Source of the DNA: Opisthocomus hoazin
Lineage: Eukaryota; Chordata; Aves; Opisthocomiformes; Opisthocomidae
Direction of reading: 5' to 3'
Assembly: GCF_030867145.1 (NCBI RefSeq)
Contig: NC_134417.1
Location: 10,393,577 to 10,457,576 of the forward strand
Length of the DNA stretch: 64,000 nucleotides
Shown: positions 40,701-49,499 of the stretch, piece after piece
Numbering within the stretch: the first letter of the stretch is position 1
Layout: every line of letters begins with the position of its first letter
The notes under the pieces: generated by a model
Seen by the model: only the letters and a program-made list of their open reading frames with translations
What the model was told of the DNA's origin: nothing
The model's database searches: none
Made by a program: the position numbers and the translations under genes

Positions 40701-43700
40701 GAGTCTGGCTGGAGGTTCACACGCCGTATTCAGAAGAGCATTTCTGAATTCTCTGTTAAACTGAAGTAGCTAGAAATTCTAATTCCAGTGGTGTCTGGTA
40801 TGCCTTTCACCTGTGTACTGTCTTTGGGGAACAAGAGTTGTCTTTGGTTTTGGGGTTCTTGGTTGATTTTTTTTTTTTTTTTACTATTTCCAGTGAAATA
40901 CTCTTGAGTGATGACTTGTCACTAACGACGTTACTTTTGTCACCTCTGCCTGTCTGCTCTTCTAAATCATACATCTGCTAACTGTATGTTAGCATTTGAA
41001 GTGCTGAGAATGTGTGAGAAAGGTCTGGGGAAGGCGGCTTTGAGCTAATCGCTGTTACAGTGAAAAGCCTCAAAGAGTGTGTTGTGTGTCTCCAAGGGTG
41101 ACAGCATTGTATTGCAGATGCATCACATGAGAAAAATGCTAGACAAATGTTACTCCATAACAAGAAAGGCAAAATTTAGAGGGTTCTTGTATAGAAGATA
41201 GCTGTGTTAGCTGTTCAGCTTCAGGCTCAAGATGTTGGTTACGCAGTTGGTCTTGTCAGGATGTTCTGCTGCGAAGCGCTGCACTCAATAGCAAGTTCTG
41301 AATTTAGGACTGGTTTAGTAAAGAGAAAAGTATAAATGTATTCTAGTGGCTTTCACTTTGGTTTCCTGTTGATGAAACCTGGTGTGACAGAGAAGCTGCT
41401 AGATGCTGGCAAATAATGCCTGGGGTTCAAACCAGCCAGACAATAAACAACTCCGTAATACTCCGTGCAGCAGCTTCTCCAGAGCCCATCTGTTGCGGAA
41501 TAACCACAACTCCTCTTCCGAGGTGGAACGCTGTGGTGGCTAGCGTGTGCCCGCCTTGCCGCGGCGGCTGCCTGGCTCCGGAGCCATCTGCCGGGTGACC
41601 CCGCCGTGGTGCCATGCTGGGCTTGAAGAGCTCGGCGTTTCACCACCGCCTTGCTTGCTAATGGAGTCTCTAAGTGCACAATTAAATGCGTGAATTCAAT
41701 ATTGAACGCTGTGTGCCCTCTCTCCTTTTTTTTTTGTTTCTTGAAGGCGGAGAGAAACGGTGGCCCAGCTGCAGCTGTCATTGTGGACATCCTATGCCAA
41801 AGCCTATGGGCCTGCTTGGGTTACAAGTTGTACAATTTGACTATTAAATGGCTCCTCAAGCATCTCGTTCTGAGCTGCTTAAAGCAGTTCAGCATGTAAT
41901 ACTCTCTAGCTTCTTTGCTTTTTGCTGCAAGATGATTAGATCTTTCAAACTGGTGCTTCAAACGTGAAACTCTTTGGAAAAGATAAGGCTTAAGCCTAGG
42001 TAGGATCAACTCAGGCCTCGTGGCTGACATCTCTTGTTTCTGACATTCGTTCCTGTGACTAGAGTCAGTTTCTGCTGAGTGGGGCACTGCTGGAGACTGG
42101 CCGTGTTGGTGCGTTGGTGTAACGTGAGCTGTGAGTGGCCACGGTAGAAACTCTTGCTGTTTGTCCAGTAGTGCCAGTGCTTTAACATCCATAGCACATG
42201 GAAGAATAAAAATAGTCTTAAATTTTGTCATGATTACGCCTTATTTTTTTTTCAAATATCATGCAATAGGTGTAGCAACAGAAGCCAAAATTTTTTAATA
42301 CTCAAGTTTTCATCAATTTTGCCTTTTAACAAAATAAATGTGATTTAATTGGAGAATAAACAAGAATAATAATCTGCTTTCCTTTACAAGTACTCAGTGT
42401 GATAGTACTTAATTTGAGATAATCTTTACTTGCAAATGACCTGTAGCAAGTGAGGCAAACTATTCAGCATCAGTTCAGTGATGAAATGGAAGCTCAGGGT
42501 TGTCTCAAACATGAATCCAGAAGACACACTGAAACATTTATTAAGGTTCCTTCTGCTGTTGGAAAGTCTCTAAGGAAGTTTTGGGCATCATCAGCTGTTG
42601 TAAGTCAGTAGTGCCCAGAACTGCATGAGAACAGGGCTGGAGTACATCTGCACTGCAGCGTTAAGTCTTTCATTTGAAAGACTTGTATGCAGAAAGACAG
42701 TCTTGACTCCGTGCATTTATTGTTGGTTGAGTTTGCTATACGCTGTCTCTGTGTAAAATTTAGAATATATTTTCTTGTTCTAAAGCAGAAGTATCATTCA
42801 ATAAGGTCTTCATAGGCAATGAGTTATCTGAACTTCAGGGATTTCAGAACCGAGGTAGTTGTTTGTTTGCAATCTGTTAATTATAAAAATAAAAGCAGGT
42901 AATAGGACTTAAGAAAAACTTCTGGTTTATATCTTAGAAGAACCAGTATTGAGTGCAGAATGTTCAGTGCAAAGTCTCCAATATCCAGTAAGGTATGGCC
43001 AATAGTCTCGTATAAAGATACTTTTTTTTTTTTCTTTTCTTTCTGCCTTATCAGAGTGGGCAGTTGCATTTTTAAAATGACTGTGCTGAACATGCCAGTA
43101 ATTTGTTTCCAAAACTTGAAACTTGACTGGAACCAAGAGAGTGTAATAAACTCTCTAGTTTCTCGAGGGATTCCCCTGGTTCATTATGTTTTCTGACTTG
43201 AAGACTTCTGGTCAATAGTTCTTATTTTTCTGTGTTGTTTAAATCTGAGAAAAAGGATGCAAATTTGAGTAACAATCTGCAAATCTGTGTTGGGTGTTTT
43301 AACCAGTAAAAATGGTCTCATGGGTCAGCATAAAGTGTTCTACAGTCGTCTTTCCAAAAATCATTGTTATGGTTACTGTACAGGCAGTTCCTCCTGTAAA
43401 TGTTGACGTAGGTCGGGCGCTGAAGGAAGACAGGGGAAGAACAGTGGGCAAACACGCCCACTGCCAGCACCAGCAGCCCAGGCTGGTGAGCTGTGCCCAT
43501 CTCTGCTCTTCAGAGTGCAAAACATTCGCAGTTTGCTCAGCTGAGGTGCTTGCTTATTCAGAGTGAGGGAAAAATATGTTAAAAAGGGAGGACAGTCAGT
43601 GGTGTTGCCTTTATTTCAGGCTGTGTGTCTGTGGTTAATCAAATGTCTGACTTTGTCGTGCTGAGTAACCTCTGAACCAGTGCTTACTGCATTGCACATG

Positions 43701-46700
43701 GTGCTTGTGGGGGACAGAGGAGTGTGCCATGATGCCTAACTACAGTAAGTATTTTAGGCATGATAAACATTTCACATGTGGATGAAAATGTTTAAGGACA
43801 TTTATTTACACTAATACAGGTTTAGTTAAACGAGTTGCAATTACAGTGATTTTCTTCTTTTGATCCAAAGTCCTATAATTGTAAACTTCAGTAATAAAAA
43901 ACCAAACCAAAAAAACACCACAGCAACTGACGCAGCGTGACAGGAAAGGTGTGGAGGGTCCCAGTCTCTGGTATGCACAGAACCCAGCTCTAAGTCACGA
44001 TAGAGTTAATTTAAAAAGATGCTGTGTAAGGGTTGGTTTTGTAACTTTTTTGTACTATATGCTTTGATTTTTGTCTATCCTCTGGTGTTACTGCAGATTT
44101 TTGAATACTTGAAATACAATCTTAGAATCCATTGGTCTGGAAGCTTTTTGCTGGTGTGTTGTAAAGATTGTGTTTGTTTCTTGCATGGAAGTCCAGGTGC
44201 TGTTCCAGCAGTAACAGTGGCCCAATTGCCATTTCTGGGCACTGTGGCTTATAAATGTTTTGGTTAGGTAAAGGTGTTATTTCATTAATATTTTTATTGT
44301 AATTTTAAAAAAAAAGGTCTCAGGGAACTATTTTGAGTACCAAGATAATTTAAATTTATACATACATCTATAAATACATGCATTTGAACCTTCACATTCA
44401 GACAACTTCTTCACTCCTCACCGTGTTGTTTGATGTAACGTAATCTTTGCTTGAACAGAAAGCTTTTCAAAATACATTGTCAGTCTATTTTGGGGTCAAC
44501 ATACAAAGGAGCATTTTGCATCTTTTTTATAGCATCTCTTTCTATTTCTAGTGATTATTAAAGCACATTTATATTTGAAGTGTTGAGCATATTTTATGGG
44601 GACTCTGCCAGTGCTTGTCATAACTGTATAAGTGGTATCTGATTTCTTAAATAAAAACTAACCAAGGATGCTAGATAGAAAAATAAATGTTTTAATGAGG
44701 AACCTTGGTATTTAATTGACAATTTCACTATTGTAAAGAATGTTTAAAAAATGCAAATGTTTTCTTAATTATGATGATTTAAAAGATACCAACCTTCACC
44801 ATTACGGTGCGCTTCTGACCCTTTACAGTGCAGCCATTTGTACGATCAGGGTATTGACTATATTACTCTTCATATATCAAAATTTGTATCTTTCAGCTAG
44901 TGTTAATAGTTATATTTAAAGTATACTCATCAGAAGGCAAAATATGAAGAAAATACTAGGCATTTTAATTGGTGTTTTATTAATGTATAACTAACACTGT
45001 GAAAAGCCGTTAACTTGCTGATTTTCTTTTCCGTTCACTCACCCCAGATACTACATACCATTAAAAAAAATTAAGAATCACAATGACTTTTCTCATAAAC
45101 TTTCTTGCCATGACAACATAAACATCATTGTGAATATTATCATGAATTCATTGTTGGTTAAGAATTTCTTTACTTACTCGTAGATGATGAATAAGATAAA
45201 TACAGAAAGATACATTCATTTGTATTCCAGTATGTGTCTGCAGTTCATAAATGTAGACCTCAAATGCTTTATTGAGCTTTCTCGGGCCTTTTAACTTTTT
45301 TGTCTAGACATTTCTGCCCTACTACGAAAGGGTCTGATGGCTACTGACCACCTTGCTCCGTGCCTTCCATTTTGAAGCTCCTGGATTTTTGAACTTCTAA
45401 ATGAATGTTCAGTGGGTTACAAAGCACTGTAAGCCAGTGGTTTTTCTCAGCTTGTGGTCAGTAGGACACAGTAAAACTACGTGTTTTTTCTTTTCAAAGA
45501 AACTTTCTTGTATGTATAAGAAAGACAGTGAAATGAGGGAAAATAAATGTAGTAAATGAACATTCAGTTCAGCTTAATATTATTTTTCTCAATGAAAACT
45601 ATTCTGCCTGTGTCTAATTTTTTTAGACAAGGATATTGCTCTTGAATTTAAGAAAAATGAAACTGAGAAGTTAGGTACCTGTGCCAAGCTCCGTGATGTC
45701 CAATAAATGCTAGCTTTCTATAATATTTTGAAGAGTATTTGTCAAATAGCATAGAGGTTGCAGAGTCACAGTAACAGCTGAAATATTTTTCAAATTTGTC
45801 TCTAGCAAGTTGAGACACAGGGACAAGCTGAAGATAAAATGCTAAAATATACATTAAGTTCATTTCCTGTATAATAATATGAATTTTAAAAATGCTTTCA
45901 AACAGTGCATCTCATTTCATAAACCTCTGCGTTAGTATTGCTGCCTGCTGGGACTTGAGCAGCTCTGGTCACCTCTGGCAGTATTTTCTGAGAGTTTGAC
46001 TTCTTGGCAAATACCAAAGAAAAATTAGGAACGTGTTCTAGCATTTGCTGGTGAGTACTCTGCAAACTGAAATGCTTTTGTAATTGGATTGGAAGGCAGC
46101 AGAGCCTCTTTGTTAGCCAGCCCTCCTGACCTCATGGCACCACACCAGGCCTGCCCCATTTGCTGCCAGCCATTTCCGATCCAGGGCACAGCTGTGGCCG
46201 GCGTTCATCTGGAAAAGGAACATAACGGCACCATACTCACTTTTGGTTTCCCATATTCACTTTTGCTAATTCAAATGAGATCCTGAGGTGAAAGTTTAAA
46301 GAATACTGAGTGCTGGAGGGGCTGCTGTGTTATCTTTGCAGCTAATTTGCGTATTCTTAACCCTGTGCCTGTGCTCGGAAGGCAGTCTCTCATTTTTGTT
46401 CCCCCGAGCCCCTCAGTGAGGTGATGGTGTAACCACAGCCTGTTAGGCGTTTCTCTGCTCAGGGACCTCGTGTGAATTCAGCAGCGCTGCAGGAATCACC
46501 TGCTGTTGCCTGCTCCCGGGGTGCCAGGGCAGAGCCCCTTTGGGCTCGGTGTGCTGTTGCTGCCCACGTTGATTTGCTCACAGTTCTCCCTAGCTGAGCT
46601 GCAACGTGGAGTTCATTTCTGAAACTGCTTGCTGCCAGCTAAGGGTGGGAGCTCTGTGTGTGTCTGGTGTGGGTCAGCACATGTTGGACTGCAATACTAA

Positions 46701-47195
46701 AAGCAGAAACAAAAGCTTATTTTGCCAGAAGTAACTACTGAGGACGTTCAAATAGTTCAACAATCTGGACTTTGCTGTATAAAGTAGAGATTGTGAAACA
46801 TGTGCAGTCCCAGGTTAGTACTTGTTAGATGTTTGAGAGCTCTTTTGGTTATCATTTGCTGGGTTGGTGTTTCGGTTTGGGGTTTTTGCTTGTTTTCTCC
46901 ATTTCAGTGTCTTTAAAAGCAGTTACTGGAAGCTGCGATTGCCCCAAAGCCATCAGAATTGGAAACATTCAGCTCCCTGTTCCCTCTGTGTTGTGATGCT
47001 TTGCATTACAGGGTATATGTGCATTTTTCTCCTGTTACAGAACAAAATAACGGTTGTTTTTCATTATGTCTTGTAGATTTTGGAGGAGAAACATATACTA
47101 ATCAGCGGCGACCCTATGGTTTTTGGTTTCCACCTGAGCAGCATTCAGAAGAGGAAATACGGTGGCAAAGGCTTCGTAGGTTTGAGAGACGATGA
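1284..47195 (+). CDS. RHBDD1: Rhomboid protease RHBDL4, complete coding region in six exons
   Basis: Coding exons are 1284-1716, 4795-4927, 15362-15450, 18925-18975, 24616-24735 and 47077-47195. They total 945 nt, giving 314 residues plus TGA; the human protein is 315 residues. Every junction is GT-AG and the frame is kept throughout (intron phases 1, 2, 1, 1, 1). RHBDL4 is an ER-membrane serine protease that cleaves ubiquitinated membrane clients for ER-associated degradation with VCP/p97. Visible here: a rhomboid core from about residue 26 to 206, HxxxN at 80-84, GFSG at 142-145 with nucleophile Ser144, catalytic His195 in AGHLAG, a ubiquitin-interacting motif near 258-276, and a basic tail at 300-314 resembling the VCP-binding motif. 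Identity rests on near-continuous similarity to human RHBDD1 as I recall it. The downstream convergent COL4A4 agrees with human gene order. Upstream noncoding exons and the promoter were not identified and probably lie before the window. Confidence 0.96.
1717..4794 (+). other. RHBDD1 intron 1
   Basis: A 3.1-kb phase-1 intron, GTAAGG to GCAG. Apart from a CR1 fragment at 3006-3624 I see only AT-rich sequence. Confidence 0.9.
3006..3624 (-). mobile_element. CR1 LINE fragment, 5'-truncated
   Basis: The 3' end, in minus orientation, lies at 3006 with tandem ATAGAATC octamers and the CR1 terminal block (TTGGAAGGGACC, ATCTAGTCCAACCCCC). It extends to CAGCCCAGGATATGGTTGG, the C-terminal RT/ORF2 region. 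The frame is broken in several places, so this is a dead copy of roughly 620 bp. Confidence 0.92.
4795..4927 (+). CDS. RHBDD1: RHBDD1 coding exon 2 (residues 145-189)
   Basis: The acceptor TTTGCAG ends at 4794 and the donor GTAAGT starts at 4928. The 133 nt complete the GFSG codon and encode the helix carrying the active serine ([12 protein letters not shown]), then a loop and the next helix ([15 protein letters not shown]). It enters in phase 1 and leaves in phase 2. The sequence is nearly the same as the matching human exon, as expected for the rhomboid core. Confidence 0.95.
7259..7692 (-). mobile_element. CR1 LINE fragment, young subfamily, 5'-truncated
   Basis: Minus-oriented 3' end with AATCACAG repeats at 7259. 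It keeps an open frame for about 113 residues of the ORF2 C-terminus ([18 protein letters not shown] to VLCSLL). That stretch differs from the 54-56 kb copy at only about six residues, so both belong to one recent subfamily. Confidence 0.93.
10888..10912. repeat. Short TG/TA microsatellite
   Basis: ACGTGTGTATATATATATAA in intron 2, a simple repeat with no other feature. Confidence 0.85.
11160..11830 (-). mobile_element. Ancient CR1/L3-like LINE remnant
   Basis: The plus strand reads as a decayed antisense copy of old amniote CR1. The block TGTCTTTATTGAATTGCACC, then TTTGTCAAGTTTGCTT, ATTGTAATGCCATC and TTTGTTGTCATTTTTAAATA, follows the order and spacing I recall for ancient CR1 copies (LITTLE of the short 3' end remains, except GGCCATTACTCCTTACCCTAT near 11160). 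No open frame remains. Boundaries are approximate; a consensus search would settle the family. Confidence 0.65.
13588..14516 (+). mobile_element. CR1 LINE fragment, 5'-truncated
   Basis: Starts near the FADD region of ORF2 (decayed to FANG) and runs to the 3' end with ATTCTATG octamers at about 14500-14516. Open pieces encode [20 protein letters not shown] and the [20 protein letters not shown] tail, in different frames. A local duplication containing AAGACCTT lies near 14140-14175. Confidence 0.92.
15362..15450 (+). CDS. RHBDD1: RHBDD1 coding exon 3 (catalytic His195)
   Basis: The acceptor TTTTTTGTAG ends at 15361 and the donor GTATAT starts at 15451. The 89 nt encode [17 protein letters not shown] and the following cytosolic start. 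His195 of AGHLAG is the second member of the rhomboid Ser/His dyad and sits in the last core helix, whose GxxxG-like face (GILVG) is typical of rhomboids. Entry is phase 2, exit phase 1. Confidence 0.95.
16512..18231 (+). mobile_element. CR1 LINE copy with degenerate reverse transcriptase
   Basis: About 1.7 kb, from just before the RT domain to the 3' octamer GATTCTATGA at 18231. Frames keep [10 protein letters not shown] and a decayed catalytic box (SADDTKLG instead of FADDTKLG), with in-frame stops (TGA 17216-17218, TAG 17612-17614) and frameshifts. The endonuclease domain is missing. A G9 run lies at its left edge. The sequence is diverged from the 54-56 kb copy, so it belongs to another subfamily. 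Confidence 0.92.
18243..18418 (+). mobile_element. Older CR1 3' tail next to the previous copy
   Basis: A second, more decayed CR1 end: CTGCCTAGGGAG, AGTCTCCATCCTTGGATG, TTGGGCTAGGGACCTC and TTCCAAAC match the order of the CR1 3' block, ending in GAATTCTGTGAT. It begins about 12 bp after the end of the larger copy. Confidence 0.75.
18925..18975 (+). CDS. RHBDD1: RHBDD1 coding exon 4 (51-nt linker exon)
   Basis: This is a small exon between a TTTAG acceptor (ends 18924) and a GTAAG donor (18976). It encodes the start of the cytosolic tail, [17 protein letters not shown]. Its opening resembles human GGFSSS, but the rest of this linker diverges and is shorter than in human. It is phase 1 at both ends, so skipping it would remove 17 residues without a frameshift. 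It was assigned by frame, splice sites and order rather than strong similarity. Confidence 0.85.
19640..20093 (-). mobile_element. Solo LTR of an endogenous retrovirus, 5-bp target duplication
   Basis: A 454-bp segment with TGGT...AACA ends, flanked by perfect GTTGG repeats (19635-19639 and 20094-20098). Read on the minus strand it has a TATA-like box (TGTATATAAA) about 75 bp before an AATAAA (19695-19690 region), the usual order of a compact LTR. There is no internal retroviral sequence nearby, so it is a solo LTR. The 5-bp duplication suggests a beta-retrovirus-like or ERVL-like integrase. Family not named. Confidence 0.75.
22482..22530. repeat. TG/TA microsatellite
   Basis: A TGTGTGTGTGTG run followed by ATATATATACGTATATATAT, within RHBDD1 intron 4. 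A more broken TG/TA tract follows at about 22830-22925. Confidence 0.95.
22828..22925. repeat. Imperfect TG/TA-rich tract
   Basis: GTGTGTGT, ATATATATAT and CACACA blocks separated by short unique sequence. It lies 65 bp before the solo LTR at 22990. Confidence 0.8.
22990..23388 (-). mobile_element. Solo LTR of an endogenous retrovirus, 6-bp target duplication
   Basis: A 399-bp segment starting TGCCGAG and ending CCCCAACA, flanked by AATGTG (22984-22989) and GATGTG (23389-23394), a 6-bp duplication with one mismatch. On the minus strand TATATAA (about 23088) is followed 20-25 bp later by AATAAAGC, then a short R/U5. No internal gag-pol sequence remains. A 6-bp duplication is usual for avian alpha/beta-type (ERVK-class) elements. 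Confidence 0.8.
24616..24735 (+). CDS. RHBDD1: RHBDD1 coding exon 5 (ubiquitin-interacting motif)
   Basis: The acceptor TTTTACAG ends at 24615 and the donor GTAGG begins at 24736. The 120-nt exon encodes a Tyr/Gly-rich linker ([11 protein letters not shown]...) and then [19 protein letters not shown]. That matches the ubiquitin-interacting motif of RHBDL4: acidic cluster, then Ala and Ser at the usual spacing. The motif recruits ubiquitinated substrates. The exon is symmetric (phase 1-1), so skipping would remove the motif and keep the frame. Confidence 0.95.
25303..25849 (+). mobile_element. ERVL-type avian solo LTR
   Basis: Starts TGGTTGTGGCTGGGATAGAG and ends GGTTAAACCCCAACGA. Internal blocks ATAACACACTGATG, AGCTGGGAGGGGACCCAGCC, CTGACCCAGACTGGCCGAAG, AAACTGTATTTATCCCAACC and CATGAGTTTTACT follow the order I know from the abundant avian ERVL LTRs. 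The middle is shorter than the usual consensus (TATA and promoter part not evident). No clear target-site duplication is visible, and the 3' CA is mutated to CGA. Old copy. Confidence 0.85.
26375..26482 (+). repeat. 54-bp tandem duplication
   Basis: Units 26375-26428 and 26429-26482 are the same except for the last base. Each begins CTTGAAATGCGGAGCACC. The near-identity points to a recent duplication within intron 5. Confidence 0.97.
28789..28806. repeat. AAT microsatellite
   Basis: Six consecutive AAT-type units in intron 5. Confidence 0.9.
30019..30053. repeat. CT repeat and 23-base T run
   Basis: CTCTCTCTCTCC followed by an unbroken T run at 30031-30053, then AATTCAG. It could be a poly(T)/pyrimidine low-complexity tract or the tail of an inserted retro-sequence on the minus strand; no element body is recognised. 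Confidence 0.85.
34255..34500 (+). mobile_element. Decayed CR1 internal fragment
   Basis: The passage TTTAACAAGATCAAGTGCACC, shortened and decayed, then GAGTCAGCAGTGTGCCCTGG, AAGCCAAAAGGGCCAACC and TGTCCTGGG follow the CR1 ORF2 order downstream of the RT active site. No 3' end is present and the frame is broken. Confidence 0.7.
34872..35258 (-). mobile_element. CR1 LINE 3' fragment
   Basis: Minus-oriented 3' end AGAATCATAGGATCATTAAG at 34872, followed by TTGGAAAAGAC, AAGTCCAGCCGTCAACCC and the usual ORF2 C-terminal block to CTTCTCCAGACTAAACAGCC. It resembles the tail of the 16.5-18.2 kb copy (same AACCCAACACCACC 3' block), so it is of the same subfamily. Confidence 0.92.
39032..39069 (+). 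repeat. 19-bp tandem duplication
   Basis: TCTTGAGGAGGTCTGT occurs at 39035 and again at 39054, a 19-bp period with one or two mismatches at the edges. Confidence 0.9.
41510..41650. other. CpG-rich patch in RHBDD1 intron 5
   Basis: About 140 bp with many CG dinucleotides (for example CCGCGGCGGC) in otherwise CpG-poor surroundings. Too short and isolated to call a promoter; it might be an orphan CpG islet or the remains of a GC-rich repeat. Confidence 0.4.
47077..47195 (+). CDS. RHBDD1: RHBDD1 last coding exon (C-terminal VCP-binding-like tail)
   Basis: The acceptor CTTGTAG ends at 47076. The exon completes Asp276 and encodes a linker ([10 protein letters not shown], like human PYGFHLSPEE) and the tail [15 protein letters not shown] before TGA at 47193-47195. 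The human counterpart EEMRRQRLHRF carries the VCP/p97-binding motif; the Arg-rich helix is kept here. The exon lies 22.3 kb after the previous one. Confidence 0.95.
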
Positions 47196-47960
47196 AATTG
47201 GCAGGTGGTGATGTAAATTGTGAAGCGCTATTCAGAGTTACCAAAATACTTGCAGGTTTATTTGTAATCTGTAATCTGAAGATCTGTTTGTAATATTTTT
47301 TGCAATCTTTTTACTACTTGTTGTAAAACTGCAGAGGATTTTGTGAGTTCAGGATCAAAATTGGAACTTGCATAAGAAATGTGAGACAGGAATCAAAATG
47401 TGATCTTTGGCAGTCTCCATCTTAATGCACCTTAAATAGGGAAGACAACTGATGGCGTTGCCAAACTGTCTCTTATTCTTAAGTTCTTTTCTGTAGCTTT
47501 GAGAATTACTTGGCTTTTTGACTGTTGGTATTCTCAGGCAACAGGTTTTCTTCATCACAGGTGAAAAAAACTTTACTTTTTTTTTTTACATACAATTGTA
47601 AAACTATGCAATTTTTCCTTACAAAATCGTCTCTGTCTATCTGTGATGACCGACTGTTTTGGGGACTGGCATGTGACACGTCGCTTGAAAAGACTGCTTT
47701 GAAGACACCAGCTAGATCCTGAGAGTCTACGCTTAAGCTGTTCAGCAGTCTTGCAAACTCTGTGAAAAATAGTTGCAGCTATCCTTACCCTAAGGAGTTA
47801 TTTATTATAACCTTTAGTGTTGCAGTCTTCCTTAAAACGTGCCATCTTATCTAGGGCTTGTATGTGACAAAAATGAGTTGTAACTACTTGTTCTTTCCTA
47901 AAGCCCTTCTTACTATTTATGCTTTAAATAAAAAAATGATTCCCTTTAGAGTTGAAGTAA
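47196..47960 (+). other. RHBDD1: RHBDD1 3' UTR (proximal)
   Basis: Noncoding sequence directly after the stop codon, ending just beyond the first strong AATAAA at 47927-47932. The true transcript end is not visible from sequence alone; a longer form could run to the AATAAA near 49494. Confidence 0.5.
47927..47932 (+). terminator. Candidate RHBDD1 poly(A) signal, proximal
   Basis: Canonical AATAAA about 730 bp after the stop, in a TTTAAATAAAAAAATG context. It is the first canonical hexamer I noticed downstream on this strand. Confidence 0.45.
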
Positions 47961-49493
47961 TTTGTTAGGAGTTTTATGGAAAGGGAGGTGGATATGCCAT
48001 ACAAAGAATATATTTATTTAGCAACTTACACTTTTTCAAAGCATCTATTTTCCTTTTTAAGAAGGCTTGGAAATTGTGTCGTGTTCATGAAGCGTTAGAA
48101 ATTCTACCGTTTCTCTCTCTGTACCTCATCTGACGCCCAGTAGTAGCAGTAAGATTTTGCAGATGTGTCGAGATCTTGCCTAAATACAGGCTGCCTGGAA
48201 TTCTTCATGTACTAGAAAGAATTTCCACCCGACCCCAGAGCAGCTGGCAGAAGAGCAGGAAGCTCAGCTGTCACTTTGGACAGACGCTCCCGTGCTGCGT
48301 GTCACACAGCGGCTGTCCTGCCTGGGGCACATCTCCTGATTCAGCAGTGCTGACGAACCAACCTGGAGGCTTTTTGTTCTAGTAGCACTCTGAAAAATTA
48401 CTCGCTTCCCAGGCTTTTTTTCCTCGTATTAGAAGAAATCCTTCTGCAACTGGGGATAGTCCTCCGTGACATTTTTCACTCCTGAAGAGGTGTGACTGCA
48501 CAGGAGTAATTTGATTATTGGCTTTTGGCACAGAACTGTTGGAGTCTCTTCAGCACTAATTTAGCAGAGCATTAAGATGAGCAATTTGACGTTTCTTTTC
48601 AGGTGCACATCACCAATCTGTGCTTTATGAACTGTACTTCTCTGTGGAGTTAGTTTTGAATGTAAAAGCATAGTGCTCTATTTTTCATACAGAAAAAAAA
48701 AATCCCAAAACTAAATTTTTGACTATGTTCTTTAAATAGAGTACACCTTCTGTTTGTAGCTAATGTGTGTAGGGGAAGCTTTTGTTTGCTGAAGAATGCA
48801 CAAGCTGTTGCTCCTTTCCTGCGCCATTCTCACTTCCAGCATCCTTCTGGCCCCTGTTGCTGGTTTCCTGCGAAGAGGCAGCACAGCGTTGTTACGCGAG
48901 CTACGTGTTCGGACAGCCGAAAGATGCGACTGTGCTGTGACTTTGGGTGTCGCGTTCAGGTAGCGTAACAGCACTGGTCGTGCTATGCCAAGCGTTTTCT
49001 GGCAGGTTCTGAGACACTTACTGCATAAGGAATGCTAATTTTTGTTGTGGTCTCAGGCTTGGTTGTCTCTCTATATATGCAGTAGCCACAGAATAAAACA
49101 GCAGATATTTTTATAGGAGGCTACCTTTTCTATGCTCACTAAAAATATGTATCAAAAAACTGCATACAGTTTGCATATTTTTTTTCTCAGTGGGTAATAA
49201 TTAGATGTAAGTGAGGAGGAGGCTGCATTGATTCCTCAGACTAATCTCTGGCCAAAAGTTGCAGGGTAACATGCTGTGTCTGTTAAGAGCTGTAATTTGA
49301 ATTGTTTAAAACCACTGGATTAGCCACTAGTCAACTGAAAAAAAGATACCTAAGTAAAATCAAAAAGATGATTACAATTTTAACAGCAGTTGTTTTTGTA
49401 AAGTGAGTTTAGAAATACTTGAGATTCAATATTCATAAAAATTGCCATTACTAATAATTGTTCAGCTCTGAATTTTTTTGTATACAAACTTGA

Positions 49494-49499
49494 AATAAA
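49494..49499 (+). terminator. Candidate RHBDD1 poly(A) signal, distal
   Basis: AATAAA about 2.3 kb after the stop, followed by a T-rich stretch and TGTTTGG, a plausible downstream element. It would give a longer 3' UTR. Confidence 0.35.

Larger units (their letters stand above)
24736..47076 (+). other. RHBDD1 intron 5
   Basis: A 22.3-kb phase-1 intron. Recognised contents: an ERVL-type solo LTR (25303-25849), a 54-bp tandem duplication (26375-26482), an AAT repeat (28789-28806), a CT/T tract (30019-30053), two opposed CR1 fragments (34255-34500 and 34872-35258), a 19-bp tandem duplication (39032-39069) and a CpG-rich patch (about 41510-41650). The stretches 26.5-34.2, 35.3-41.4 and 41.7-47.0 kb show nothing else I can name. 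The sequence after about 40 kb is visibly richer in GC than that before it. Confidence 0.85.

Noticed and set aside
41353..42231. Overlapping minus-strand frames of 145 and 136 codons near a CpG-rich patch
   Set aside because: Different frames, no domains and no splice sites joining them. The GC-rich, stop-poor composition explains the lengths.
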